A stretch of 64,000 nucleotides of DNA from Pedobacter duraquae (GCF_004362245.1 NZ_SNWM01000004.1:310001-374000); one strand, 5' to 3'; positions 1 to 8,136 are shown, counted from the first letter of the stretch. Translations and numbers: made by a program. Notes: a model not told the origin generated them from the letters alone.

Positions 1-320
1 CCGGAGCGCGGGCAAAGCTCAGTAAACGCGTAGCGCTTGTAATAGATTATTTCCTGCCTTTTCGGAATACAGCCGACAAGGCTTACCTGGAAAAAGTTAA
101 CAACGTAAAGTTCTATAATCCGCTTGGAGTTGGACTTGAAATGGAAACAGGCGGACATATTTTCCATCTTAACTTCACCAATGCAGCAGCGATAGAAGAG
201 ATGCAATTTATTCCTTCTACAACCAGCTCCTGGCTAAAGGGACAATATCGCTGGGGCTTCAGTATATCGAGAAGATTTTCTTTCAATCACACAAAAAAAC
301 AAGTCGAAACCGGAACTTAA
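1..320 (+). CDS. DUF5777-like beta-barrel protein, 3' end (partial)
   Basis: An open frame runs from the window edge to TAA at 318-320, giving about 105 C-terminal residues; the start lies outside the window. The end of the protein has the pattern GGHIFHLNFTNA, then TTSSWLKGQYRWGFSISRRF, an outer-membrane barrel C-terminus with alternating hydrophobic residues. I associate this pattern with DUF5777 proteins of Bacteroidota, which are predicted barrels of unknown role often found near c-type cytochrome or YceI genes. The family call rests on this pattern only. No neighbour on the left is visible. Confidence 0.6.
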   Translation, partial: GARAKLSKRVALVIDYFLPFRNTADKAYLEKVNNVKFYNPLGVGLEMETGGHIFHLNFTNAAAIEEMQFIPSTTSSWLKGQYRWGFSISRRFSFNHTKKQVETGT

Positions 321-402
321 ATTCTTCTTCAGTTCGCTGACGAGCGATTACATTAAAATTTAATCCTTTAGTGAGCCATAGCATTATAGGTAGTCCGGTG
401 CC

Positions 403-570
403 CTATTTAACGTCACGAAATCTGCGGGGTGGCATCTTAGTAACCTGATATAAAAACACTAAGCCGCGTGCAACGTTTAGCACGAACAATGGTCCGTTTA
501 GCTCTTCAAGAATCGCAAGCGCAAGATCTATCCCTGCAGTAATTCTGGCACTGGAATAGACATTTCGAAT
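403..570 (-). pseudogene. DJ-1/PfpI (GlxA-like) domain remnant
   Basis: Reading the minus strand, 56 codons between two in-frame stops (TAA at 571-573, TAG at 403-405) encode a piece with NVYSSARITAGIDLALAI, then EEL and NVARGLVFLYQ. This matches the C-terminal part of the DJ-1/PfpI amidotransferase-like domain of GlxA-type proteins (typical pattern: TSAGVTAGIDLAL... VARxLVxxxx). There is no start codon and the nucleophile-elbow cysteine half is missing. I looked for the upstream half at 571-682 in all minus frames and did not find it. It is a decayed fragment; the rest of 321-682 shows nothing else recognisable. Confidence 0.55.
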
Positions 571-682
571 TTAATATACTAAAAGCATAAAACAATATTA
601 ATGAAACACAGGTCAAGAAGTAGATTTGAGTTTTGCTGAATTAATCAGGTAAATAGGATATCTTGAAAAATTGAGGTTGCCC

Positions 683-1063
683 TTATTTTTTTTCTTCCTT
701 TATACGCGTTGCTTTTGCATCGAACATGCCCATAACATTCCCTTTGGCATTATCCTGATCAACCGGAGTCAATTCAAACGTCAAATCATAACCACTTGCA
801 CTAAAACCGCCTAAGATGGTTTTATCTTTTTCTGATATATTAGTAATTTTAGATATCTCTTTGGCTGTGGAGTCCAACACGCTGCCCTGAATTTTGCCAT
901 CTATTTTTTCGAATTTAAAGGTCACCTTTGCATCACCTTGTGGCGTACCAAGGATCAAAACATTCCATTTGCCGAGAAAGTAATCAACGTTAGACTGGGC
1001 ACTAACAGACAGGAACAGCGCCATACAAACAACGAAGGCGAACATTAATTTTGTGAATTTCAT
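683..1063 (-). CDS. Small secreted protein, lipocalin-like, unknown function
   Basis: A 126-residue protein with a clear signal peptide (residues 1-22, ending SVSAQ). The mature part begins YFLGKWNVLI and alternates polar and hydrophobic residues, with GK(W) near the start and GNVMGMF near the end, as in small lipocalin-like or META-like barrels. It has no cysteines after the signal and no catalytic motif. It ends in a lysine/glutamate-rich tail. It is transcribed away from the AraC gene at 1207. I do not recognise a named family; a periplasmic beta-barrel binding protein is an inference from shape only. Confidence 0.7.
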   Translation of the reverse strand: MKFTKLMFAFVVCMALFLSVSAQSNVDYFLGKWNVLILGTPQGDAKVTFKFEKIDGKIQGSVLDSTAKEISKITNISEKDKTILGGFSASGYDLTFELTPVDQDNAKGNVMGMFDAKATRIKEEKK

Positions 1064-1091
1064 AAATAGATATTTTTTTTGATTAAAATGA

Positions 1092-1119
1092 TTGGAATAA
1101 ATTTAAAAAAATATATTTG
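1092..1119 (+). promoter_or_regulatory. Candidate Bacteroidota promoter for the AraC gene at 1207
   Basis: TTG at 1092-1094 is followed after 17 bases by TATATTTG at 1112-1119, matching the Bacteroidota sigma-A pattern TTG-N17-23-TAnnTTTG. It would start transcription near 1126, leaving a leader of about 80 bases before the GTG start at 1207. The surrounding DNA is very AT-rich, so a chance match is possible. Confidence 0.4.
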
Positions 1120-1206
1120 ACATATTGACGCAGTGAAATATAAAATGTAATAATAAAAAAAGAAGCAAAATAAAATTTAAGTTAAACGCCTTGCTATCTT
1201 TATCAC

Positions 1207-2076
1207 GTGAAGCCTAGCGAACGCAGAAAAAATCAAGCTATACCTGTTAACAAATTCGGCGATGAATCGAATGCAGGTATCACCATAGAACGGATCAGTT
1301 TTGAAGATTTGCCGGAACTTGGCGAATGGGAGCAGCCGGAGCGTCATGACCGTCATTCGTTCTTCCTGCTGGAAAAAGGAATTGTCGTTATGGAAATTGA
1401 TTTCGAATACCACAAAATACCGGCTCCAGCGGTTATTTATATGCATCCGGATCAGGTACACCGCATTATCGGATTTGAAAATGTTATTGTCACTGCCCTG
1501 GCTGTCACAAATGAAGTACTGACATCAGAATATTTGCAATTGCTGGGCGAAATAAGTCCGACAGCACCCACACAGTTAAAACCTGAAACGCATCAGTTAC
1601 TCGAGCAGTCATTTTCCCTGTGTGCAAAAATTGCAGAAAGGAATAAAGATCAGCTTCACACTTCGATTTTAAAAGCTCAAGGCAATGCTGTGGTTGGGCT
1701 TGTTATCGCGATGTTTTATGCACAATTAAAACCCACCAACAAATCTACGCGAGCAGAAGCTGTTACAAAAAACTTCAGGCAATTCCTGGAACGTCATTTT
1801 ACAGAATTGAAACGTCCGGCCGACTATGCGGATCTATTACATATCTCCATCCCCTATTTAAACGAGTGTGTCAAGGCAGCTACCGGACAGGCGGTATCTC
1901 AGCACATACAACAGCGCGTTATTTTGGAAGCCAGGCGTTTGCTCTACCATTCTGGACAATCACTCAAAGAGATTTCGCTTAGTTTAGGCTATGAAGATTA
2001 CACTTATTTTTCCAGACTTTTTACGAAGGTCGTTGGCATCTCTCCTTTGGCCTTCAGACAAAAAAACTGCGATTAG
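1207..2076 (+). CDS. AraC family transcriptional regulator
   Basis: 289 residues. Residues about 45-95 form an AraC-type cupin sensor half (HSFFLLEKG, then AVIYMHPDQVHRI). Residues about 185-285 form the two helix-turn-helix motifs, with the conserved second-motif signature LKEISLSLGYEDYTYFSRLF and the closing ISPLAFRQ. It would bind DNA as a dimer and respond to an unknown small ligand. The start is GTG at 1207; I see no upstream ATG with a better position. The FAD monooxygenase gene begins 75 bases downstream on the same strand and is the obvious candidate target or operon partner. Confidence 0.9.
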   Translation: MKPSERRKNQAIPVNKFGDESNAGITIERISFEDLPELGEWEQPERHDRHSFFLLEKGIVVMEIDFEYHKIPAPAVIYMHPDQVHRIIGFENVIVTALAVTNEVLTSEYLQLLGEISPTAPTQLKPETHQLLEQSFSLCAKIAERNKDQLHTSILKAQGNAVVGLVIAMFYAQLKPTNKSTRAEAVTKNFRQFLERHFTELKRPADYADLLHISIPYLNECVKAATGQAVSQHIQQRVILEARRLLYHSGQSLKEISLSLGYEDYTYFSRLFTKVVGISPLAFRQKNCD

Positions 2077-2151
2077 TCCAAGTATTACTTAGGTTAAACC
2101 TATTTCGCCGTGAATCTCCGCTGTTTCTTTGTGTTAATAAAAGAGATCTAA

Positions 2152-3276
2152 ATGAGAACAGCAAATTCCAAAGAAATACTAATATCAGGCGCAAGCTTTG
2201 CCGGATTATCTACGGCCTACTGGATGGTCAAATTTGGCTATAACGTTACCATCGTGGAGATGGCTAAGGAAATAAAAAAGGGTGGCACTCCGGTCAATAT
2301 TATGGGCCGTACCATCGATATCGTTAAGCGTATGGGCTTATTTGATGAGATCTATGCCAACCGACTTCAAATGGAATCGATCTCTTTCAAAGGTACCAAC
2401 GATGAAACCCTCAGACTTGAGTACCATCAAAAAGCTCAGGAAGAACACGTTGACGCCGAGTATGAAATTGAGCGAGATGTATTATTGCAACTTATGTACA
2501 ATGCGGTAAAAGATCAGGTAAAGTTCATTTTCGGTGATGGCATCACGGGATTGATAGAAACGACTGACCAAGTGGAGGTTAGCTTTAAAAATAGGACAGT
2601 GCAGAGATTCGACCTGATATTTGGCTGTGATGGTATCCATTCAGCGGTTAGAAAACATTGGTTCGGTGAGGAAAAAGAGTTTTCTTATTTCCTGCAAACT
2701 TACTTTTCGATCAGTATTGTTGATGAACTACTGATCCCTGAAAATACTACACAGCTTTACAGCGAACCGGGCAGAACAGTTATGCTGAATGCGTACAACA
2801 ATAAGACAGATATCTGCCTTGCTTTTTTCTCGGAACCGGAAATCCCATACGACTACCGCAACGAAGGTCAGATGCGTGAAATTATTCAGGATGCTTTTAA
2901 AAACACTGGCTGGCGCACGCAGGAACTATTGGTAAAAATTGAAAATTCCAGCAGCTTTTATTTTGACAAGCTTTGCCAGATGAAAATGGCATCCTGGACA
3001 AAAGGTCGGGTAGCCTTAGTTGGTGATGCTGGCTATTGCGCCTCCCCTGCAGCCGGTCGCGGGGGTTCACTGGCAATAGATGGAGCAGCAGCACTAGCTG
3101 ATGCAATTGAAAAACATCGCGATGACATCGAAGCAGCCTTTCGGGAATATAACGATCAGTTCAGGCCGTTTATAGATCAGGTACAGGCCGAGGTGGTCGA
3201 TTTCGGAATGGATGTTTTGATTCCAAAAACTGAAGAGGCTATTCAAAAGCGGAATCGGGAAGGATTTGGATTCTAG
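2152..3276 (+). CDS. FAD-dependent monooxygenase (PHBH fold)
   Basis: 374 residues, the usual length for single-component flavoprotein aromatic hydroxylases. The N-terminal Rossmann motif is ISGASFAGLSTAYW (residues 10-23), followed by a strand ending in E (IVEMA). The NADPH/FAD DG motif is FGCDGIHSAVRKHWF near residue 160. The second FAD motif is GRVALVGDAGYCASP near 285, with the ribityl-binding GD. It should hydroxylate or epoxidise a small organic substrate using NAD(P)H and O2; the substrate is unknown. TetX-like enzymes share this fold, but I have no specific evidence for antibiotic inactivation. It follows the AraC gene and precedes a DoxX gene by 79 bases. Confidence 0.87.
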   Translation: MRTANSKEILISGASFAGLSTAYWMVKFGYNVTIVEMAKEIKKGGTPVNIMGRTIDIVKRMGLFDEIYANRLQMESISFKGTNDETLRLEYHQKAQEEHVDAEYEIERDVLLQLMYNAVKDQVKFIFGDGITGLIETTDQVEVSFKNRTVQRFDLIFGCDGIHSAVRKHWFGEEKEFSYFLQTYFSISIVDELLIPENTTQLYSEPGRTVMLNAYNNKTDICLAFFSEPEIPYDYRNEGQMREIIQDAFKNTGWRTQELLVKIENSSSFYFDKLCQMKMASWTKGRVALVGDAGYCASPAAGRGGSLAIDGAAALADAIEKHRDDIEAAFREYNDQFRPFIDQVQAEVVDFGMDVLIPKTEEAIQKRNREGFGF

Positions 3277-3355
3277 AGAAAAGAAAATTCCAGTCGCGCA
3301 AACTTATAGTAGTTTCTCGGGTTAATACGATAGCGAACACAAAAATTTCGTAGCT

Positions 3356-3808
3356 ATGAGACACGTTAAACCAACATCAATACTCCAAAAAACCGCAAGG
3401 ATTGCACTGGGAATTTTCATGGTAGTAGCCGGTACCGCACATCTTACCTTTCAGCGAAAAGGTTTCCGTGCGCAGGTGCCTGACTGGGTTCCGGTACCGA
3501 AGGACTTTACGGTAGTAAGCTCGGGGTATGTAGAAATTGCACTGGGGCTTGCACTCTTGTTTTGGAAAAGGGAACGCATACCAATGGGCATGTTTCTTGG
3601 TATATTTTACATGCTGGTATTCCCCGGAAATATTGCACAATATAAAAATCACAGGAGTGCGCTGGGTTTAGATACCGACGATAAAAGACGCACTAGACTT
3701 TTCTTCCAGCCCGTGCTGATTCTTGGGGCGCTATGGTCTACAGGAGCACTAGCCGAAATCCAAAGAAAACTCAAGTCACGTCAGAATTTACTCAGTTCTA
3801 ACCAGTAA
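3356..3808 (+). CDS. DoxX-like integral membrane protein
   Basis: 150 residues with about four hydrophobic segments. Features typical of the DoxX/DoxD-like group are the N-terminal ARIALGIFMVVAGTAHLTF, the VPDWVP motif, SSGYVEIALGLALLF and the FPGNIAQY loop. Such proteins sit in the inner membrane and are often linked to redox or sulfur metabolism, but their exact activity is unclear. It lies 79 bases after the FAD monooxygenase on the same strand, so the two may be co-expressed. The gene ends just before a long inverted repeat shared with the convergent gene at 3872. Confidence 0.8.
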   Translation: MRHVKPTSILQKTARIALGIFMVVAGTAHLTFQRKGFRAQVPDWVPVPKDFTVVSSGYVEIALGLALLFWKRERIPMGMFLGIFYMLVFPGNIAQYKNHRSALGLDTDDKRRTRLFFQPVLILGALWSTGALAEIQRKLKSRQNLLSSNQ

Positions 3809-3809
3809 T

Positions 3810-3859
3810 ACCATGTAAACTTTACTTTTCACCGCTGAGAAGCTGGAAGTTTACATGGT
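3810..3859. terminator. Bidirectional terminator-like hairpin
   Basis: Perfect 13-bp arms: ACCATGTAAACTT at 3810-3822 and its reverse complement at 3847-3859, with a 24-base loop. It starts one base after the DoxX stop codon and lies 12 bases before the stop of the convergent gene at 3872. There is no long T-run, so it may work as a stem-dependent bidirectional terminator or 3'-end stabiliser. Confidence 0.55.
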
Positions 3860-3871
3860 GTGCTTAGACAT

Positions 3872-4417
3872 TTAATTTTTAAGCGATTCAGCTATTCCGC
3901 CTAGCTTCTCGATCCTTTTATTCCAAGACATGGAAATTAAGAGTAACTGGATTCCGAACATCGTCGTGATACCAGCGATTCCGACTATTCTTTTGGTCTG
4001 CATTTCCAACCCATAACTAAAAAACAAAATGACACCCAGCATCAGCACAGCCCTTGAACAGATAGCTGTCCATCTAAATCGTCTAAGTTTTTTCAAGTAG
4101 TTGTGGAACGAAGTACTTAGATCCGAGCCAGCTATCAGGTTTCGGGCTGCACAATAACCTGCGAAATTATAGGCTACAGCTTGAACTAATCCAGCCACAA
4201 AAATAAGGTTAATGGCTCCTGGCCGTTTAGCACCGTCAAAAGCGTTATGATAACCAAATAAGATGATGATCCACAAGATCATCTCAAGCAATAATTGGCG
4301 TTTAATCTTTCTTAGCATAGGATGGCTATTCTCTAAAGTCATCTTTTCAATTTCTGTTATCGAGATAGGTGTAGTATTATCTACCTTCCAAAGTGCTTTC
4401 ATTTCCTGTAGTTCCAT
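3872..4417 (-). CDS. Membrane protein paired with ECF sigma factor
   Basis: About 181 residues. The cytoplasmic N-terminus (residues 1-45: ELQEMKALWK... MLRKIKRQ) is followed by about four membrane segments in two pairs. The N-terminal pattern ELQEMKALW, with a hydrophobic C-terminal part, is common in Bacteroidota proteins encoded directly after ECF sigma factors, where an anti-sigma role is suspected. I see no FecR or zinc anti-sigma motif. The sigma stop reads TAGTGATG: GTG at 4420 overlaps the stop and ATG at 4417 lies two bases beyond it. I chose ATG. This coupling supports a functional pair. Confidence 0.75.
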   Translation of the reverse strand: MELQEMKALWKVDNTTPISITEIEKMTLENSHPMLRKIKRQLLLEMILWIIILFGYHNAFDGAKRPGAINLIFVAGLVQAVAYNFAGYCAARNLIAGSDLSTSFHNYLKKLRRFRWTAICSRAVLMLGVILFFSYGLEMQTKRIVGIAGITTMFGIQLLLISMSWNKRIEKLGGIAESLKN

Positions 4418-4419
4418 CA

Positions 4420-4902
4420 CTATATTTTTAAAATTTTTCTAATTCTGTCTTTAATGCGGCTAATTTTGACGGCAATATTGTTTTCACTAGTACCGGTAAT
4501 CTCTGCAATCTCGCGATAGCTTAAGTCGTCAAGCAGCAGTGCCATAATTGCGCGGTCGGGTTCGCTGAGTTTCTTAACTGCAGCGATAAGTGCTTGCGTG
4601 CGAGCTTCGAGGTCTCTGTCTTCAGGCTCATTGGCCATTTCTGGCAATTGATCAGTGTAATCAATCAGCTTTTTTGTTTTGTCTTTTCTAAAGGAGGTCA
4701 AGGCGGTATTGATGGCTACCCGATAGATGAATGTGCTTGGCTTGGACTGTCCCCTAAAACTGTCTATGGATTGCCAAAGTTGGAAAACGATTTCCTGAAA
4801 AAGGTCGCGGCGGTCCTCCTTAGTATCCCGATAAAGCCGGCAAATTTTGTCAATGATACGTTGGTTATCCGATATTAGTTGCAGGAACGGTTTTTCTTCC
4901 AT
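4420..4902 (-). CDS. ECF RNA polymerase sigma factor
   Basis: 160 residues, the usual ECF length. Region 2 covers about residues 10-75 (RDLFQEIVFQLWQSIDSF, then STFIYRVAINTALTSFRK). Region 4 covers about 100-158 (LSEPDRAIMALLLDDLSYRE, then IAEITGTSENNIAVKISRIK). It would direct RNA polymerase to a small regulon, probably including its own operon, and be controlled by the membrane protein encoded immediately after it (TAGTGATG overlap). No SusC/FecR-type partner lies beside it, so an iron or glycan cell-surface signalling role is not supported. Confidence 0.9.
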   Translation of the reverse strand: MEEKPFLQLISDNQRIIDKICRLYRDTKEDRRDLFQEIVFQLWQSIDSFRGQSKPSTFIYRVAINTALTSFRKDKTKKLIDYTDQLPEMANEPEDRDLEARTQALIAAVKKLSEPDRAIMALLLDDLSYREIAEITGTSENNIAVKISRIKDRIRKILKI

Positions 4903-4998
4903 AATTATCTTGCTGCGTCATTATACTATTTATAAGTTATAGGTAGCACTTATTTGAAAAACCTTACACCACAAAAAAATTCAGTTATTTTAGCATCG

Positions 4999-5033
4999 AA
5001 AAAAAATGCCTGCAACATTATAGGCTACAGGCA
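4999..5033 (-). terminator. Rho-independent terminator of the carbonic anhydrase gene
   Basis: On the minus strand an 8-bp stem (TGCCTGTA pairing with TGCAGGCA, one G-U) closes an 11-base loop and is followed directly by eight T residues. It lies 47 bases past the stop codon of the gene at 5080. This is the clearest intrinsic terminator in the window. Confidence 0.75.
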
Positions 5034-5079
5034 CCAGATCAAAAACATTTGTAAACTGAATTGACATCTTTATCAAATA

Positions 5080-5844
5080 CTATTCGAACATCTCGACTTT
5101 TCCAGAATTCATATCATATACCCCTCCTACAATCATGATTTCACCTTTCGACTGCATTTCTTTCAATATCGGGCTTTTGCTGAGAATTTCCTGAATAGCT
5201 AGTTTCACATTTTGATCGCACACAGCTTCAACAAAAGCCGGATTAGAAGAAAGTGCATCGCCATGGAAGGAGGCTTTTGCCGATATCACTGCAGGGTTTA
5301 TTTTTTGAAGTAATGTAGTTATATTCCCTAGCCTTACACCATCAATTGCAGACTTTACAGCACCGCAGTATTCATGGCCGAGCACAAGGACAAGTTTTGC
5401 CCCAGATACCTTACAGGCATATTCCATACTCCCCAGAATATCATCATTGATAATATTTCCAGCTACCCTGGCTACAAACAGATTTCCTATCCCACTATGA
5501 AACACGTCTTCTACCGGTACTCTTGAATCCAGACAGGAAAGGATTACTGCTTTAGGATATTGTCCAAGCGATGCTTTCCTTACTCTTTCTGTTGTATTAC
5601 GGATTGTTAAATTATCCTTCGTAAAATCTACATTACCTTGTTTTAAACGATTGAGCACGTCTATCGGCTTAAGGGTCGCCTGTTGATCCTTTGTTAGCAC
5701 ATCGGAAGTCAAAATATCTTCTGTAGCAATTGCGACGGTATCGTCATTGGCAATTGAGTCTGTTTTAATATCAGAATTTCCTTGTTTACAAGCGCTTAAT
5801 AAAATTGCTAAAACAATAAAGCAGTTTAGAAAAGTTGTTTTCAT
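5080..5844 (-). CDS. Beta-class carbonic anhydrase, lipoprotein
   Basis: 254 residues. The N-terminus is a lipoprotein signal (LAILLSAC, lipid-anchored Cys at residue 19), followed by an acidic, low-complexity linker to about residue 55. The catalytic domain carries the beta-CA zinc motifs: CLDSR (Cys plus the Asp-Arg dyad) near residue 104, and GHEYCGAVKSAID (His and Cys ligands) near 157. It interconverts CO2 and bicarbonate, here in the periplasm or at the outer membrane. Its neighbours do not explain it. The lipid anchor is the notable point, since beta-CAs are more often cytoplasmic. A strong terminator follows. Confidence 0.92.
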   Translation of the reverse strand: MKTTFLNCFIVLAILLSACKQGNSDIKTDSIANDDTVAIATEDILTSDVLTKDQQATLKPIDVLNRLKQGNVDFTKDNLTIRNTTERVRKASLGQYPKAVILSCLDSRVPVEDVFHSGIGNLFVARVAGNIINDDILGSMEYACKVSGAKLVLVLGHEYCGAVKSAIDGVRLGNITTLLQKINPAVISAKASFHGDALSSNPAFVEAVCDQNVKLAIQEILSKSPILKEMQSKGEIMIVGGVYDMNSGKVEMFE

Positions 5845-5986
5845 GAGACGATTTACTTATTTAAAGATAAAATATTTCTATTACCCTTCCAAGGCCTTTG
5901 GCATGTGGATTTAAATCATTTATTCATGCCGTTGAAAAAACGTTAACCTTAAGGATCGCTGGGCTATTCTGTTTACTTTTATCAAT

Positions 5987-5994
5987 TAATTTTG
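5987..5994 (+). promoter_or_regulatory. Candidate -7 element upstream of crp-like gene
   Basis: TAATTTTG at 5987-5994 fits the Bacteroidota -7 pattern TAnnTTTG and lies 21 bases before the ATG at 6016. I found no TTG at the expected -33 distance, so only half of the promoter pattern is present; activator dependence is possible. Confidence 0.3.
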
Positions 5995-6015
5995 TAGCGT
6001 AAGAAAAAAGAATAA

Positions 6016-6582
6016 ATGAATTTAGACGATATTATTTCCGCTATTTATGACCTTCCTGAAGAATCAAGGATTTTACTTCAAGCCTGTATAGTTGAAGTGA
6101 ATTTTCCGAAGGGTCATGTATTAATAGAAGCCGGAAAGATTGAGAGCAGTGTTTTTTTCATAAAGAAGGGCATTGTTCGTGCATTTTCAGAAGTTGAATC
6201 AAATAGTGTGACATTTTGGTTTGGCACAGAAGGCGACACGATTTTATCAATTGAAAATTACGTTGCTAATCGTAGGTCTTACGAAAGTATTGAGTTACTT
6301 GACGACTCTCAATTATATCAAATCAGGACAGACAAGTTGCAGGAGCTCTATCATGTAGATATCCACCTCGCAAACTGGGGAAGAAAGCTAGTTGAGTATG
6401 AACTAATAAAAACCGAAAAAAGGCTAATTACTATGCAAGTTAAATCTGCAGCCGACCGCTACACGGAGCTAATGGAGAAATCGCCTGATTTATTACGGCG
6501 TGCAAAATTGATTCACCTCGCCTCCTACCTGGGTATAACTCAGGTCAGTCTTAGCAGAATCAGAGCGAATATCGGAAAATGA
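6016..6582 (+). CDS. Crp/Fnr family transcriptional regulator
   Basis: 188 residues. Residues about 25-115 form a cyclic-nucleotide-binding type beta-roll (FPKGHVLIEAGKIESSVFFI, KKGIVRAF). Residues about 150-186 form a shortened winged HTH (LIHLASYLGITQVSLSRIRA), the arrangement common in Bacteroidota Crp-like regulators. No cysteine cluster for an Fe-S centre is visible, so it is not an Fnr oxygen sensor. It converges with an SMR exporter gene, with only six bases between the two stop codons. Its target is unknown. Confidence 0.88.
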   Translation: MNLDDIISAIYDLPEESRILLQACIVEVNFPKGHVLIEAGKIESSVFFIKKGIVRAFSEVESNSVTFWFGTEGDTILSIENYVANRRSYESIELLDDSQLYQIRTDKLQELYHVDIHLANWGRKLVEYELIKTEKRLITMQVKSAADRYTELMEKSPDLLRRAKLIHLASYLGITQVSLSRIRANIGK

Positions 6583-6588
6583 CATCGT

Positions 6589-6915
6589 CTAATGAGACAC
6601 CACTTTTAAGCCTATAATAGAACCGATTAAGATCACTATAAAGAATAATCGCCAAAATGTTGTTGGATCTTTAAATACAAAAATCCCTATTAACACTGTT
6701 CCAACGGCTCCGATTCCTGTCCATACGGCATAGGCTGTGCCCATCGGCAAACTTTCCGTTGCTTTCATCAGCAACAACATACTCACCACAAGCGAAACTA
6801 AAAATCCGACATACCACCAGTACATTTCGCTACCGGTGGTCTCTTTTGCTTTCCCCAAACAAGATGTGAACCCAACTTCAAACAGGCCAGCAACTATTAA
6901 TATTATCCAATTCAT
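6589..6915 (-). CDS. SMR family exporter, SugE/Gdx type
   Basis: 108 residues with four membrane helices, the size of small multidrug resistance proteins. The essential membrane glutamate lies in GLFEVGFT (residue 13). The helix-3 motif GTAYAVWTGIGAVG matches the SugE/Gdx subtype (guanidinium exporters) rather than EmrE/Qac, which usually have a serine in place of this threonine. SMR proteins work as proton-coupled antiporters, usually as dual-topology dimers. No ykkC-type guanidine riboswitch leader is recognisable upstream, so guanidinium specificity is inferred from the motif only. Confidence 0.85.
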   Translation of the reverse strand: MNWIILIVAGLFEVGFTSCLGKAKETTGSEMYWWYVGFLVSLVVSMLLLMKATESLPMGTAYAVWTGIGAVGTVLIGIFVFKDPTTFWRLFFIVILIGSIIGLKVVSH

Positions 6916-7064
6916 ATCGTATGTTATTTGCTAAAGGTGACCTAAATATTCGGTTTAAAAATTTACAAATGTTAAAAAACATTAGTTTTCATCAGCAAAA
7001 AACTGACATTTCTCTAATTTCACTTCTAACTTAAAAACATTTAAAATGATACCTTTACACCGCA

Positions 7065-7993
7065 ATGGAAAAACTGACTCCGCACTTTCAAAGGGATTTA
7101 GACATCGTTCAGCGCATACCTATCGTTGAGGAGATGCTGGAAATGATTTGTCGCACTACAGGGATGGGATTTGCTGCCGTTGCGCAAATAACTTCAGAAC
7201 GCTTGATTACCTGTGCGATGCACGACAAGCTAAATTTTGGTCTTATACCCGGCGGAGAACTTAAAGTAGAGTCTACCATCAGATTGAAGACTCCCAACAT
7301 CAATTACAGGAAGAAAAACAGCTTTCAGAATTGCGCGAACAATTCATTGCAATATTAGGCCATGACCTGCGCAACCCAGTAGCCGCCATTCAGAATGTTG
7401 CTCAGCTCATGCTGAGGATGCCTGAAGATAACCGGGTTCAGCGTTTAGGAAGAATCCTCCAGAACTCATCCCTTCGTATGCGCGAAATGATCGAAAACAT
7501 CCTTGACTTCGCACGAGGCCGTTTGGGAGAAGGCATTTCATTAACGCTGACTGAACAACCCACGATTGAATATTTGGAAATCGTTATTGCCGAAATTGAA
7601 CTCGCATGGCCTCAGTCTACAATAATTAAAGAATTTAATCTTCATCAGCACATCAAAGTTGACGCACGCCGTATCTCGCAACTATTTTCTAATTTATTGA
7701 GCAACGCGCTACATCATGGAGACAGCTCTAAGCCTGTAACCGTGAGTGCCGGAATAATAGACGATAGTTTTCAACTTTCAGTGACAAATTACGGGGAGCC
7801 TATTCCCAGTGAGTTTTTAGCTGATTTGTTCAAACCTTTCTCAAAGGGAAAAAATCAACATGGCAAGCATGGTTTAGGGTTGGGTTTATTTATCGCTTCT
7901 GAAATTGCACACGCACACAACGGTAGTCTAAACGTATCATCTGCAGCTGGCACCATCACTTTTCGTCTTGAAATCCCAGTAATTCTTAGTTAA
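7065..7993 (+). pseudogene. GAF-domain sensor histidine kinase, internal deletion plus frameshift
   Basis: The first frame (ATG 7065) encodes a normal GAF N-terminus: VEEMLEMICRTTGMGFAAVA to GGELKVESTIR at about 7283. It then runs out of frame into a stop at 7358. From 7283 the frame beginning IEDSQHQLQEEK continues without a stop through the HisKA motif ILGHDLRNPVAAIQ, the N-box NLLSNALHH and the G-box GLGLGLFIA to the TAA at 7993. In intact relatives roughly 100 residues of GAF lie between these parts. A deletion therefore removed the GAF core and joined the ends out of frame. The kinase part could still be made from an internal start (TTG at 7331), but no sensor would remain. Confidence 0.75.
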
Positions 7994-8063
7994 CCCTGGT
8001 TCTGTGAGTGCAATTCATTTTCAAGGCTTAACAAATAAGTCTAATACGCAAGCGACAATATTT

Positions 8064-8079
8064 TTTACCAAATGGTAAA
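8064..8079. terminator. Short palindromic hairpin between convergent genes
   Basis: TTTACC, a four-base loop, then GGTAAA, preceded by a T-run on the plus strand. It lies 70 bases after the kinase pseudogene stop and 57 bases before the stop of the convergent gene. It is a weak terminator candidate because the stem is only 6 bp and AT-rich. Confidence 0.25.
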
Positions 8080-8136
8080 TGAATTGAAAACGATAAAGTC
8101 GAAATTTGACTAGATCGACAGAAATGAAGCTCGAAA

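Noticed and set aside
2152..3276. Tetracycline-inactivating TetX gene
   Set aside because: The fold and length agree, but the shared motifs are common to all PHBH-type monooxygenases and nothing specific to TetX is visible.
6589..7064. ykkC-type guanidine riboswitch in front of the SMR gene
   Set aside because: The SugE/Gdx-type motif made this likely, but the 150 bases upstream lack the conserved ACGR and loop elements I know for these riboswitches.
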